Positions 12,470-22,626 of a stretch of DNA of 64,000 nucleotides are shown here, piece after piece (the stretch's first letter is position 1; each line of letters starts with the position of its first letter). Location: contig CAJQUW010002197.1 of the NCBI GenBank assembly GCA_907163375.1, forward strand, positions 534,501 through 598,500, written 5' to 3'. A program made the translations under genes and the position numbers. The DNA is from Prostheceraeus crozeri (lineage: Eukaryota > Platyhelminthes > Polycladida > Euryleptidae). Under the pieces are notes generated by a model. The model searched no databases. It saw only the letters and a program-made list of their open reading frames with translations, and was not told the DNA's origin.

Positions 12470-13168
12470 GTGTTGATGCAGTTATCAAAAATTTTGTTTT
12501 TGGGTGCCAGCTGTCTCGTCTCAAGGTTAGGGAAACCAACTGTATTATCTTTTGTATTATGTAATGAGTCAGTTAATGTAATGAAAAAACGTCTGTATGA
12601 AAATGGATTTAAGCCTAACTCAATTACACCAAAATCAAAATCCAATACTAAAAGTAATGAAAATCAAATTAACCTTTGTGTTGATTTCATTAGTGATAGC
12701 TACTCGTACTTAAGAAAAATTAATAAACTGGTCAGTAAGTATGAACTTCCTGTTCGTGTTACCTGCAAACCCGGTCAAACTTTAGTTAATGGCATAAATA
12801 CTATTGAAAACAAAAACAAATGTAATTGTAAACTGTGCAAGGATATTGGACCTGAATATACGTGTAGCGATAAATACATTGTGTATAATTTTGAATGTAA
12901 AATTTGTCATAAAAATTACATTGGTCAAACTTGCCGACCTTTAAAGTTACGGCATGATGAACACAGACGTAGTTTGAACTGTCAAGATCGTAAAAGTGCA
13001 CTATCTGAACATAGTTTGACTGACCATGCCGATAGAATGATGAACATCGATAATTTCCAGCTTTCTGTCCTAAATAAACAAAAGAATTCGATACAAACTA
13101 AAATGGCCGAAGCACGCTTCATAGCGTTGAACAAGCCACAAATCAACCGCAAGCATGAATTGATCTAA
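12470..13168 (+). mobile_element. Penelope-like retroelement, 3' portion with GIY-YIG endonuclease
   Basis: About 230 codons end at a TAA just before 13169. The last half is a GIY-YIG nuclease domain: YIVYNFECKICHKNYIGQTC followed by RPLKLRHDEHRR, with a Cys-rich CNCKLCKDIG stretch before it. This Cys/linker plus GIY-YIG arrangement closes the single ORF of Penelope-like elements. The segment LRKINKLVSKYELPVRVTCKPG resembles the connector between reverse transcriptase and nuclease. The reverse transcriptase itself is not recognisable upstream, so the copy is 5'-truncated. The open frame begins right after a TTTTTGTTTCACAG stretch that would serve as a splice acceptor; introns retained in such elements are known, but this is only suggestive here. 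Confidence 0.85.
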
Positions 13169-13226
13169 CGAGTCGTCACCGCCTAATCATTTTTATATTT
13201 AAGCCAACTGTCTGTTCATTTACTTA

Positions 13227-13265
13227 CCCCCTTGATACTGTCCACCGTGACGAAACGCGTCGGGG
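13227..13265 (+). ncRNA. Degenerate hammerhead-ribozyme-like motif in Penelope-like element 3' region
   Basis: Sixty bases after the element's stop codon the sequence can be laid out as a minimal type I hammerhead. Stem I is CCCCC (13227-13231) with GGGG (13262-13265). The first core strand is TTGATAC (13232-13238), against the consensus CTGATGA. Stem II pairs GTC (13240-13242) with GAC (13249-13251). The second core strand is GAAA (13252-13255). A very short stem III, ACGCGT, is followed by GTC, the cleavage triplet ending at 13261. Hammerheads with tiny, palindromic helix III are described for Penelope-like elements. Three mismatches in the first core strand suggest this copy is decayed or inactive. 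Confidence 0.6.
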
Positions 13266-13319
13266 AACTTTATTTATTTTTAAGAAATAAAAAAATCGTC
13301 TAAATTGAGGGAGAGCTAT

Positions 13320-16300
13320 ATTTTTGCTTACATCGTGGAAAATTGAACAACTGTATTATACCTAGTTTTCAGCAATCTGAAACCTCCGAATCTAATCCTC
13401 TGAAAAATCTGAATTAAATCGCTCTTGCCTGAGGAAAGCTGCATAATGGAAAGACGCAACTGATGAGAGCTTATGAAACAAATCCACTACACACTTTTGA
13501 ACCCCGCAATACTTAAAATTTCTGTAACACTATTCCTGTTGGCTACCTGAAAGGCTGAAGTGGAAATATTATAAAGAATTTTTGAATGTTTGCTTTGTTG
13601 TAAAATGATGCTACACCTGACAACCGACGTGAATGTACTCTGCTCAGATTAACTTAAGAGAAGTGGGGGCTATTAGAAATGTCAAAGCATAAGCTCACTT
13701 AGCTTTTATTCATTTCTGCTGTTGTACTTATGAGTTTTAATATTTAATATTATTTTTTTCTTGGCATCTGCGATCTGAATCTACCAAATTTTGTGAATAT
13801 TCGGCGAATTTTTTAATCAATACTGACCAGCTTATCATGCTGATAAATTATAGGTTCCAATGCAGAGCACTTCTTTCTCTGCATCATCCATTTGAGTATT
13901 TTCAAATCGAATACCTGTGCGTTGTACAGCTTCATGTTTATTCGCGGAAAAAGTAGAATTACCCCCTTTGTTCGACGTAAATTAATTTTTAAAAATTGTC
14001 GAAAACTCGCCCGATGCGTTTCGTTCAACCGACAGTATCAAGGGATTTGAATGTGATCTTGAAAAATATCAAAAAGCTTCTTGTTTGTATGACACTTGTA
14101 CAGTTCTACTATATTTCACATTATCTTGAAAATGCCTTAATTACGGTCATTTCCAAATTTTCAACTGCTTTTGGCCCGTGCAAACTATCGATATTGGGGA
14201 AGCTTCTTTTTCCTGAGATGTCACCAAGCAATATATATTGTTCATTGTTGATTCACTTTGTTCATTGTTGATTCTATTGTTCTTGCCCAAAGGAAATTGG
14301 GAAATGCTTGTACATTATCGCTTGCAAATCATGCTGTTAACGGTTATCTTGAATTGAAGGTGTAATCATTCAAAAATAATGCTTGATTGACCATGCATGG
14401 TGTCAAGGCTCACACTTGCTATACGGGGTATGCGCTGTTGAATTCCTTGACTGATTGTGATAAAGCGCGGTTGAGTGCCAATTCGCCTGGGCACAGAATA
14501 TCCTCAGATTTGAGCCACTTAAGCACAGCATGATGAATGGTTAAAATGTACTTACTGCTTCCATCCATGAGTTTCGTAGATATACTGTTCTCTGCTGGAG
14601 ATGCGGTATACTTGACTATATGACAAGGAAGAGAAAATTGAGCATAAAAACAAAACTGGCTCGTCCACAGGTCAGACCAGGTTATATCTGATAGGAATCC
14701 ATCTCCTTCCTTTGATTAACCGATGACTTGTCATTGACACCGTACATTCAGCTTGGTAGCATCTGCCGTGCCGTCAGTTAACTTACACCACAGAATGTTT
14801 GCTATCTTTTCAGGCCTACTATCCGTCTACCTATGGAGCATTGATGATGTGAATGCATCCCCAGCATATTCTAACGTGTTGAGAAGCGCGTCAAGAGTCT
14901 TCCAAGTGGAAAACTCGCTAATAAGTTGAAGCCGCTCTCCGTCAGGCAGGTTTCGGTATAATCTGAGTCTCATATAGACACTATTTCGGTAGAAGCAGCT
15001 CTGCAGTGAAGAAGTGCGTGTCTAATGTACCATATTCTCTAGAAGCTCTCATACAGAAATGAATTTACGTTAATAATGTTTGGAGGTCAATCAATAGCCA
15101 CAAGAAACTCTAAGCTTTCTCCAGTGTTTCGCAGTAAAAGATATCATATTAAGCTGGAAAATGAAGATAAGACTGATAATACGTGATCTATCAGTCAATA
15201 CACGAGGATCGACGATCCGAGAGATGTTTTGGTCACTGGCCACTATCAGTCAACTTCGTCACGTAAATATACAGGACAGAAGATGCAGATATTTTTCTTC
15301 CCCGGTGAATTGGAACAACATCGAATTCATATTTGCAGTTGTGACATTTTCGAGAATATTATTGTCTGAAACTGTTCACTATACATGCTGTAAGAATATC
15401 CATTCTAAATGCAATGATGTTGGCGTATTAAAAAATAATATTTGTTTTTGGATACAGAAATACATCAATTAATTCTTAAATGTAAAAGTTCTCTCGTATA
15501 ACTCGCTTGTTGACAAGACCTTCAACAAGCGCGCATAGTATCTGTAAATAGAAATCCCATGAGATAGCAAGTATTCTACAAAACTTATACAAACAGTTGA
15601 GATGTTGGATGCTTCAAAACATATAACGAACAGTGTCAACATTTTTTAGGAAAACGTCCTCATAACTGTCAAAAAGGAAGAGAGCGGTTCAAAAGATCTT
15701 CAGAATGGCCAGGGGAAATAAATGATTTGAAAAATACTTTATTTTCTGACATGTTTCAAGTCAGTCCTTAGGTTTTTTCCGAAGAGCGATAGGAAATGCA
15801 GTTTTCATTCTATCCCGAATTCTACTGTTGCAATTGAAGAATTGCAACATTGGAAAATGGAGATTTCTAATTCCTGTTGCTATTTTGATATTTGCTATGA
15901 AGGTTGCAATTTTATATTGGTTAATTTTAGGTTTTAGACTGATTTTAATGCAATTTTAAGCCAATCTCAAATGCATTACAGAATTTGTAATTATTCTCAA
16001 CATTATTCAAGCATTCTTAGCATATTCCAAACAATCTTAATATATTTTAAAACTGTGAATCTTGGGAAGGATATGCTAACATTGTCTAACTTATTATCCG
16101 CACCGTAAGATTTTCAATTAATAAAAATTGATGATTTGAGATTGATGACGACTGTAAGTATGTTAGCGCTTTTCGTTTTCTTATTATTTTTTCATAGCAT
16201 TAATTTTTACTGAGCTCTTAGAATGATTGAAGCAAACATTGTGAACAAATCACGTTATTATTGTACATAACTTCTAACTGAATTAGATAAACAAAACCAC

Positions 16301-17875
16301 CTGAAAACTTCCTGCTACATTGCAACCTAAGTTGATGTCGTTGGACTAATGATTCTCGGAGTTTTATGAAATGGGCACATGCGTTTTAAAGTCAAGAAAA
16401 TACCGATAAAATTACGTTATTTGCTGTTTATAATGTTTTTATGTCGCTTTGTAGCCTTGTTTATATTTTCAGTCAGTTCATAATATCAAAGTCGTATGAA
16501 ACTTTATCAACATTTTCTGACGTATACTAGAAAATCATGGGACACCTCATTTATGCGGACCTGATCAAAAATGTCTCACTAAGACTACGTTAGAGTAATG
16601 CGCATCATTCTGATAATAAGAAACGGACCATCAAAATTTTGTCAGTATCTTTGATTTTCTTGTTTCTCAGTCAGTGCGTACATTGACAAGTCCAGTAGGT
16701 GCAACAGATGTCACTTCAAAATGTGCAACTCATCATCTGAGAACTTTGCTCTTGACAAAAGACACTACGTTTGAAAGAGGAGTCATTAATGTATTGGACA
16801 ATTTCCTTTGCGAGCGAGAGTCAAAATTGTAGCAAAAGAAAGCACGTGTTTGCATACTTGCATACTTTGAATTATCAATGCGCATATTTGTGCATATAAA
16901 CTACAAATACTCATTATATTCATCAAAAATTGCATTTAGTAAGTAGTTATTTGTATAAACTTGTGAATCAATACTCATGCGCCATTAATGAGTGAATCTT
17001 GAAATATGATAATTGACCATTTAAACATACTTATCAATTGTGTTCAAACAGCTATAGACTATAAATTAAGCAGGTCGTCTGGTCACGAGTCTTAAAATTG
17101 AAAAACACCGACCGGAAATTTCGCCCTTTTCCCACACTGGTTCCATTCATAGCGCGTAATGTCATTGCTACCTTTGTACTTTTCCGCTTAAACCACGAAT
17201 AAACTGCACCTCGATGGAAGTACTTTGAATTAATTGAATTGCTGGAAAAGGAAGTGAACGACTACAAAATGCGTTAATTGAACAACTGATTTTCTTCATC
17301 AAATGACCGCGTTTTTATCACCATAATTAGTCGAAAAGCGCAATGTGATTTATCTCACAGCACTTATGCCAAATGAAATTCTTCATGACATATTTTACTC
17401 TCAAGTCAAAAGCCAAATGTAACCATATGTTGCTTCTACAAATTGTCTGGCCTTCTAAGAACATTTGTAAACAAGTCTACAGTCTCAATATTTATCTCTC
17501 AGTAATTGAACTAAAATCCGTTATTCTGTATGCCAGTCAAATATCACCTTACTAATGGTGTTGAATTCTTGCTGCGAAGACGTGTTATATTGCTATTGTT
17601 CTTATGTCAAATATCGCGGACGTTTGTCTTTGGTCTAACCACATCGCATTTTGAAAAGCACGATAGTGATTTAATGATTGCGTGTTGAAAACAATGAAAG
17701 ATGAGGAAAGTGTATCACTTGTCTCAGTCCAATAGAAGACAGTTGCGTCACATTTGCTGCAACAGTTGATTGACTGCGGCATTCTTCTGATCATTTCATA
17801 TTCGAATTATATACTTTGGATGTCCTCAATCTTCCAAGTGATCTTCAGTGTTGTGTTTTTTCTGTGTTCGCCTCA
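13320..17875. other. Non-coding stretch upstream of the SK channel exon
   Basis: No gene or mobile element is recognisable in this 4.5 kb. It should contain the 5' untranslated region or upstream exons of the channel gene, but no promoter or splice pair stands out. Open frames here are short and lack domains. A possible acceptor (ATCTTCAG at 17841-17848) lies just upstream of the first in-frame ATG at 17876. Confidence 0.4.
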
Positions 17876-18406
17876 ATGGCCGGGACCAGTAGCACTACGA
17901 ATGACCCTAATATCGCCGTAACCACCTTCCGATCTTGGGGCCCTAAGAAAACTGCTCGTGTTCATCCTAATATGACTTCAACTTCGAATACAAATGATTC
18001 GAATCCCTCAAATGTCACTTCTTCCTCTGCAGGCTTCAAGCAGCTGAGGAATGTGGAGGATATGACCTCCACGCATCAACGGAAGGCCAGTTCTGAAGAA
18101 GATCCTAAAGGGGTTACCTTCGTCGGCCTCTCGGATACACAGACCCTCGCTGACGGTGGCATCAACTCTCTTGGTGATGAACCATATAGCATCGTCGGTA
18201 AGGGAGATTCTACCTCAGTTCCCCCTGGTTCCCAATCCAATCTACGTCCGAAATCCTCCAGAAACGTCGGTTATCGCCTGGGAAGGCGGAAAGAACTGTA
18301 CGAGAAGAGAAAACGAATCTCGGACTATTCACTTGCCTTTGCCCTGTTTGGGATGTTGGTAATGGTTCTGGAAACAGAGCTCACCATGGCCAAAGTGTAT
18401 GATAAA
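17876..18406 (+). CDS. Small-conductance calcium-activated K+ channel (SK/KCNN), exon 1: N-terminus and S1
   Basis: SK channels are tetrameric plasma-membrane potassium channels opened by calcium through bound calmodulin. This exon encodes 177 residues from the first in-frame ATG. Residues 1-129 are a Ser/Thr/Asn-rich cytoplasmic tail without recognised domains. Residues 130-177 match the SK family closely: NVGYRLGRRKELYEKRKR, then SDYSLAFALFGMLVMVLETEL, which is S1. The exon stops after Asp-Lys at a GTGAGT donor (18407) in phase 0, the same place as in vertebrate KCNN genes as I recall them. Open frame continues upstream of 17876 without another ATG, so extra upstream exons are possible. The frame also runs 41 codons into the intron, which I treat as unspliced read-through. 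Confidence 0.92.
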
Positions 18407-18715
18407 GTGAGTTTCTTCACGATAGAAGATAAGTTATCTTGGAGATTAATTTGTGAGAAAAATGATCAGAGACTTGAACAGTTTGCACTCAATATTTCTT
18501 GGAGTTCGAGCTATACCAGGATAATGTGACCAGTCGCATACCGGGACATTCTCGGCGTCCCGAAAGTTTCCTTATGGACAGATATACATGCATGTCCAGG
18601 TTTTACATTATCCCAGGGCTAAAATTCAGTTTTAGCACATTTTTCAGATTTACGCCTACATACAATTAAAAATTGGACACTATTTAATGTATAGTAATCT
18701 CTCCGTAACAACATA

Positions 18716-19389
18716 GTCCGGCAGCCAGAACCAGTTTCTGCAGTGAACGATGGGAATGAGACTTTCACAGAATAAGAGACACGCTACGCCTGCTACGCGT
18801 CGAGAGTTCTACCTGGTTCCTCTTCATGTCAGTCAGGGTCAAAGAAAGACACATGATGATTCAATGGGATGCAGATTGACGTTTATGACAAAAATGGAAT
18901 TTTTATGTTTTGTCTGATTAAACGGAAAGTACTAAGACCAGAGTCATAATTTTTGACGAGGAATGTCTTCGTCATTTCCTATCACTTTGTCTATGAGGCT
19001 AAACACTTTCAGATTTGGGAGGCCTCCTAATGTCGGCAAACACAGGCATCTTGACCAATTTAATCCATATTTAGCCACATTCTGGCATACATTGCTGATC
19101 AGGAACATGATAAAACCACATGCACAAGATAGCAAATGACCCAAAGACATTCCATGTCAAAAGTAATGGCTCTAGAATTAGTATTTTTCACTTAGTAAGC
19201 AAAAAACATAGAATATTTCATTTCAACAAAAAACTGCAATCTGCGTTTCATTGGATGTGTTTTTCTTTGATCATGTCTGACATGAGTAGGAACCAGGTAG
19301 AACTCGTCAGACGCATAGGGTGTACGTCATTCTGTAAAAGTCTCATTTTCGGCATCGTTCCCTGCAGAAACTCGTTCTGGCTGCCGGAC
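18716..19389 (+). mobile_element. MITE with about 105-bp terminal inverted repeats, TA-flanked (family B), copy 1
   Basis: The ends GTCCGGCAGCCAGAAC (18716) and its complement (ending 19389) begin inverted repeats of about 105 bp reaching to GTTCTACCTGGTTCCT. TA flanks both sides (18714-18715 and 19390-19391). It has no coding capacity. Shorter, more diverged copies in the same orientation lie at 39097-39555 and 58830-59345. TA duplication and long TIRs suggest a Tc1/mariner-mobilised non-autonomous element, but no autonomous partner is present in the window. Confidence 0.8.
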
Positions 19390-19391
19390 TA

Positions 19392-20453
19392 GCGATGCTA
19401 CAGCAGAAATGACAATTTAAACGTTCAGGAATACGAAAACATGATTGTGGAAAACGATAAAATATAATCTTCTCTCAGTCCAAATCAATATGTAATTGAT
19501 TCACGCATTGTGCAATTACCAAAAGAATTATACAGCTCATGAAGAGCCATAACCCAATAAAGAAATATTACAGAATTTATAATTAGGCAACAAGTGATTG
19601 GAAAAAAAGTTGCAGATATAACTCTACCAAGATGCAGTGCATACCATATGTTCTCGGGTATCCGTTTTTGTGCATGCGCAGAAGTAACAAGGATGCAGGC
19701 GATTAATAAAAGAATGCTTGAAAAAAATTCTAAATACTGTTGAAAATAGGAATAGCATTCAGCAAAATGCTACATAGAATTGGAAACAAAGATTTCATGG
19801 CTGCATAATATAGGTCTACATTTTTATATAGGTTTATTTATAGGTTGACTGATTACCTGCAGGACCCTCCCCGATGTTTTCAGATGTCCGGATTCTGGTT
19901 GAAAAATGTGCGTTCACCTTCTACCAGACGCATGTATTTTACATGGAAATTTGATCAAACGCTTATTAATTCCCCACTATGAGGCCTTAATACCGACTTT
20001 TACATCATAATGACATGTTTACATCATCATGTGTTCTTTTATTGATTATAAATACTTTGATAACTGAAAAGATTTGATATGGCGAGAAATTGCAGGAATT
20101 GCGACCCCTCACGTAATTATTTATATCTCACTGAAGCAACAATTCTAAATTTGAGTTCCGATCAGATTTTGGAGCCCGGAATGTACTTGTTAAAATTTCT
20201 ATCAAAGCAATGGTGTCGTCAAACACATATCTTTCTGACAGCAACCCGTCAGACCAGTTGCTTCATCGCCTCTTTTTGTGCTGGCATTCGAGCTATGAGG
20301 ATAGACCACTGGTTAAGCTGCATTTTGTTCGGATAACTGAGTTCCTTGTCAGTCAAGATGCAGTCGAGAGAAAAGGAAGTTTGGCTTTCATTAACACACA
20401 CCATTCTCATCAGGTTGGTGTTAGTAGCCTCTAGTGACAACGGTGGTATCTTT
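19392..20453. other. Intronic stretch without recognisable features
   Basis: I see nothing beyond AT-rich sequence and short open frames without domains. Confidence 0.5.
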
Positions 20454-20536
20454 CGAAACCGACAGACTCGAACCCTGTACAATCTGTGCCTCCTTGCCGA
20501 CCTTCACCGTCCTTTACCGACTGAGCTATCCTTTCG
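20454..20536 (-). repeat. tRNA-like sequence (SINE head or tRNA pseudogene)
   Basis: On the minus strand, GGATAGCTCAGTCGGTAAAG matches an A box and ACAGGGTTCGAGTCTGT matches a T arm with B box. The ends CGAAA and TTTCG can pair as a five-bp acceptor stem. The length, 83 nt, fits a tRNA with a long variable arm, but the D stem and anticodon stem do not fold cleanly, so I do not call a functional tRNA. Confidence 0.55.
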
Positions 20537-21330
20537 CATAAGAGATAGCTCTTCGTGATTTGACAAATATCTTGAACTTGTCCGCATTTCGTGTCAGATT
20601 TTCACGCAATGCCTCCCTAATCTCCTGTGCTTCTCAATCAATTGAGAAAAAGATATTACCACCATCATCAACATTGTAATAAATTGAGAGTGAAACTCAC
20701 AAACAGCTACTTGAAGCATGAAATTGATAAATGTGTTGAATGTATTTCGGGAATATTCAGTTATTCAATAAATTTTGTAGAAAATACCTCATGACGTCGA
20801 ATATATATACTGAAAGGATAATGTTCATCATTGAAATAAGCTCATCTCCCTGAAATGTATGAAAGTATTTCCACTTCCATTCATTTTGAAGTCTACCGGC
20901 TACGGAAGCAGATGAATTTCGCTTGAACACAATTTCACAACAGCGTAATAGTTTCCTCAACCGTTATATTCAGCAGACAATATACTTTTATGTGAGACAT
21001 ATTATGTCTAGGACACATTACTCCTTTGACATTTGCATGCAATAGCAATGTTGTCGGCGTAAACCGTTACACCTTGATACATTATCAAAATTCTCATAAC
21101 ACATACAACTTTTATAGAAGATTGATAAAGTAGAATATTTGAATCAACACTTAAGAGGTAGAAGCGGCCGTAAAGAAAATCACAAGTATCCCGTTCGAAT
21201 AGAAAGAAAAGTTACTGAAGTAATCATTGAAAGCCTTCCACGGTCAATAACCAGAGATGAATTAAGTCGCATCAGCTCTTCTCTATTTCAATATAAACTC
21301 GTGAATAAATTTTGAAATTGTAATGAATAT
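20537..21330. other. Intronic stretch without recognisable features
   Basis: No gene or repeat boundary is recognisable. Confidence 0.45.
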
Positions 21331-21433
21331 ATACAACGTATAGAAATCCCACACTCTATAATAATAAATGACTAGAATGGACGTGGACATTGAAAGCAAT
21401 AGTACGTCGCGGACACACTTTGTCATGACAACG

Positions 21434-22310
21434 CATAGAAATAGATTGTTTATCTGAAGTTGACTAGAATAGAAATTGACTCAAGGTCATGGCGCCGCCG
21501 GGGGAACTAGGCTGAGGCATGAATTACATATGTGACTTATAATTTTCTTTAAGCAGCATATTTAAATTAAATCAAAAAAGTTATCAGTTAGCCAAGCTGC
21601 TGTATTATTATTCAATCTTACAAATTTTCACCGATATTACGGCATGTTCACGTAAAAAGGATTTTTAAATTACATCTTGCATAAAAATCAAAATATCAAT
21701 GTCTGATAAGTTGAACATTCATCTTTGTTATTGAGACTTGGTTTCATAGATTTTATTAATATGCCCTCTCTGAAACGCGGGTTAATGCTGTTTGTATCAA
21801 CGCTATGATTTTGACTGTAAACGGGAAAGCTATGTTAGGAGAGCAACTTAGGTGATGTTTGAGTACACTTGAGTCTTTGTTGCTCTCCTAACATAGCTTT
21901 CCCGTTTACAGTCAAAATCATAGCGTTTGATACAAACAGCATTAACCTACGTTTCAGAGAGGCCATTTTTTTATATTAATAAAATCTATTAAATCAAGCC
22001 TCAATAACAAAGATGAATGTTCAACTTATCAGACATTGATATTTTGATTTTTATACAAGATGTAATTTGAAAATCCTTTTTACGTGAACAGGTCGTAATA
22101 TCGGTGAAAATTTGTAAGATTGAATAATAATACAGCAGCTTGGCTAACTGATAACTTTTTTGATTTAGCATATGTGACTGATTCTAGCCCGATAATACAG
22201 ACGTTGACAAGTGTTTCTAAGCGAGAATGCGTGCGATTTATGTACCACTATTGTGTATTGCGTGAAGCTCTACTTCCATTCTAGAGATTTTACTGCTATC
22301 TATTTCTATG
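21434..22310 (+). mobile_element. MITE family E (CATAGAAATAGAT ends), inserted in family A copy
   Basis: This 877-bp insert begins CATAGAAATAGAT and ends with its complement. It is flanked by tgacaacg (21426-21433) and tgacagcg (22311-22318), an 8-bp duplication with one mismatch; family A copy 2 shows the uninterrupted target. The subterminal stretch GACTCAAGGTCATGGCGCCG to GGGGGAACTAGG recurs inverted at about 25005-25050 and 26235-26302. Its centre is the 600-bp palindrome at 21568-22167. No protein is encoded. The ends resemble those of the family A host (CATAGAAAT), so the two are likely related. Confidence 0.78.
21568..22167. repeat. Large near-perfect palindrome (280-bp arms)
   Basis: The left arm 21568-21847 and right arm 21879-22167 are inverted copies separated by a 31-bp spacer. 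Identity by eye is about 95 percent; the main difference is a short insertion in the right arm near 21965-21972. An 11-bp direct repeat CATATGTGACT flanks it (21527-21537 and 22169-22179), which could be a target duplication of a separate foldback element, although 30 bp of unpaired sequence lies between the left copy and the left arm. A transcript would form a 280-bp RNA hairpin. Confidence 0.85.
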
Positions 22311-22626
22311 TGACAGCGCTGCCTACATGATGACGGCTTCCAGTGGTTGACAATGGGAAAGTAACGGCAGCTTACCAGTGAACTATGTAAATCTTCACAC
22401 TCTTCTCTCATCATTTCTCTCTATGTATAAAAGCACCTTGACAAAATAAATTGCATTACATCGCCATGCGGCAGGAATCTACAACTGTTGCATGTTTCAG
22501 CCATTTTCCTTCTTCATAAGATCTAGCAACTTCGACCTAGATTGGTGCCTAAATCAGAGAAATGAACCGCTGTTGTCCATTCCAGTCTCAAAACAAAGTG
22601 AGAAGTCGGATTTCTATGGTACAACA

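Larger units (their letters stand above)
21339..22618 (+). mobile_element. MITE family A, copy 1, interrupted by another MITE
   Basis: The ends are TATAGAAATCC (21339) and GGATTTCTATG (22618), inverted repeats. The flanks atacaacg (21331-21338) and gtacaaca (22619-22626) match at 6 of 8 positions and look like an aged 8-bp target duplication. Family-specific internal sequence (GGACGTGGACATTGAAAGCA on the left; GGCTTCCAGTGGTTGACAAT on the right) recurs in inverted orientation at 34972-35330 and in direct orientation at 43261-44516. Without the insert at 21434-22310 the element is about 395 bp. It has no coding capacity. Confidence 0.75.

Noticed and set aside
18407-18529. Continuation of the SK open frame past 18406 as coding
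   Set aside because: A strong GTGAGT donor lies exactly where the family's exon ends, and the extra 41 residues have no SK similarity.
20454-20536. Functional tRNA gene
   Set aside because: A and B boxes are good, but the D and anticodon stems do not fold, and no anticodon can be assigned.
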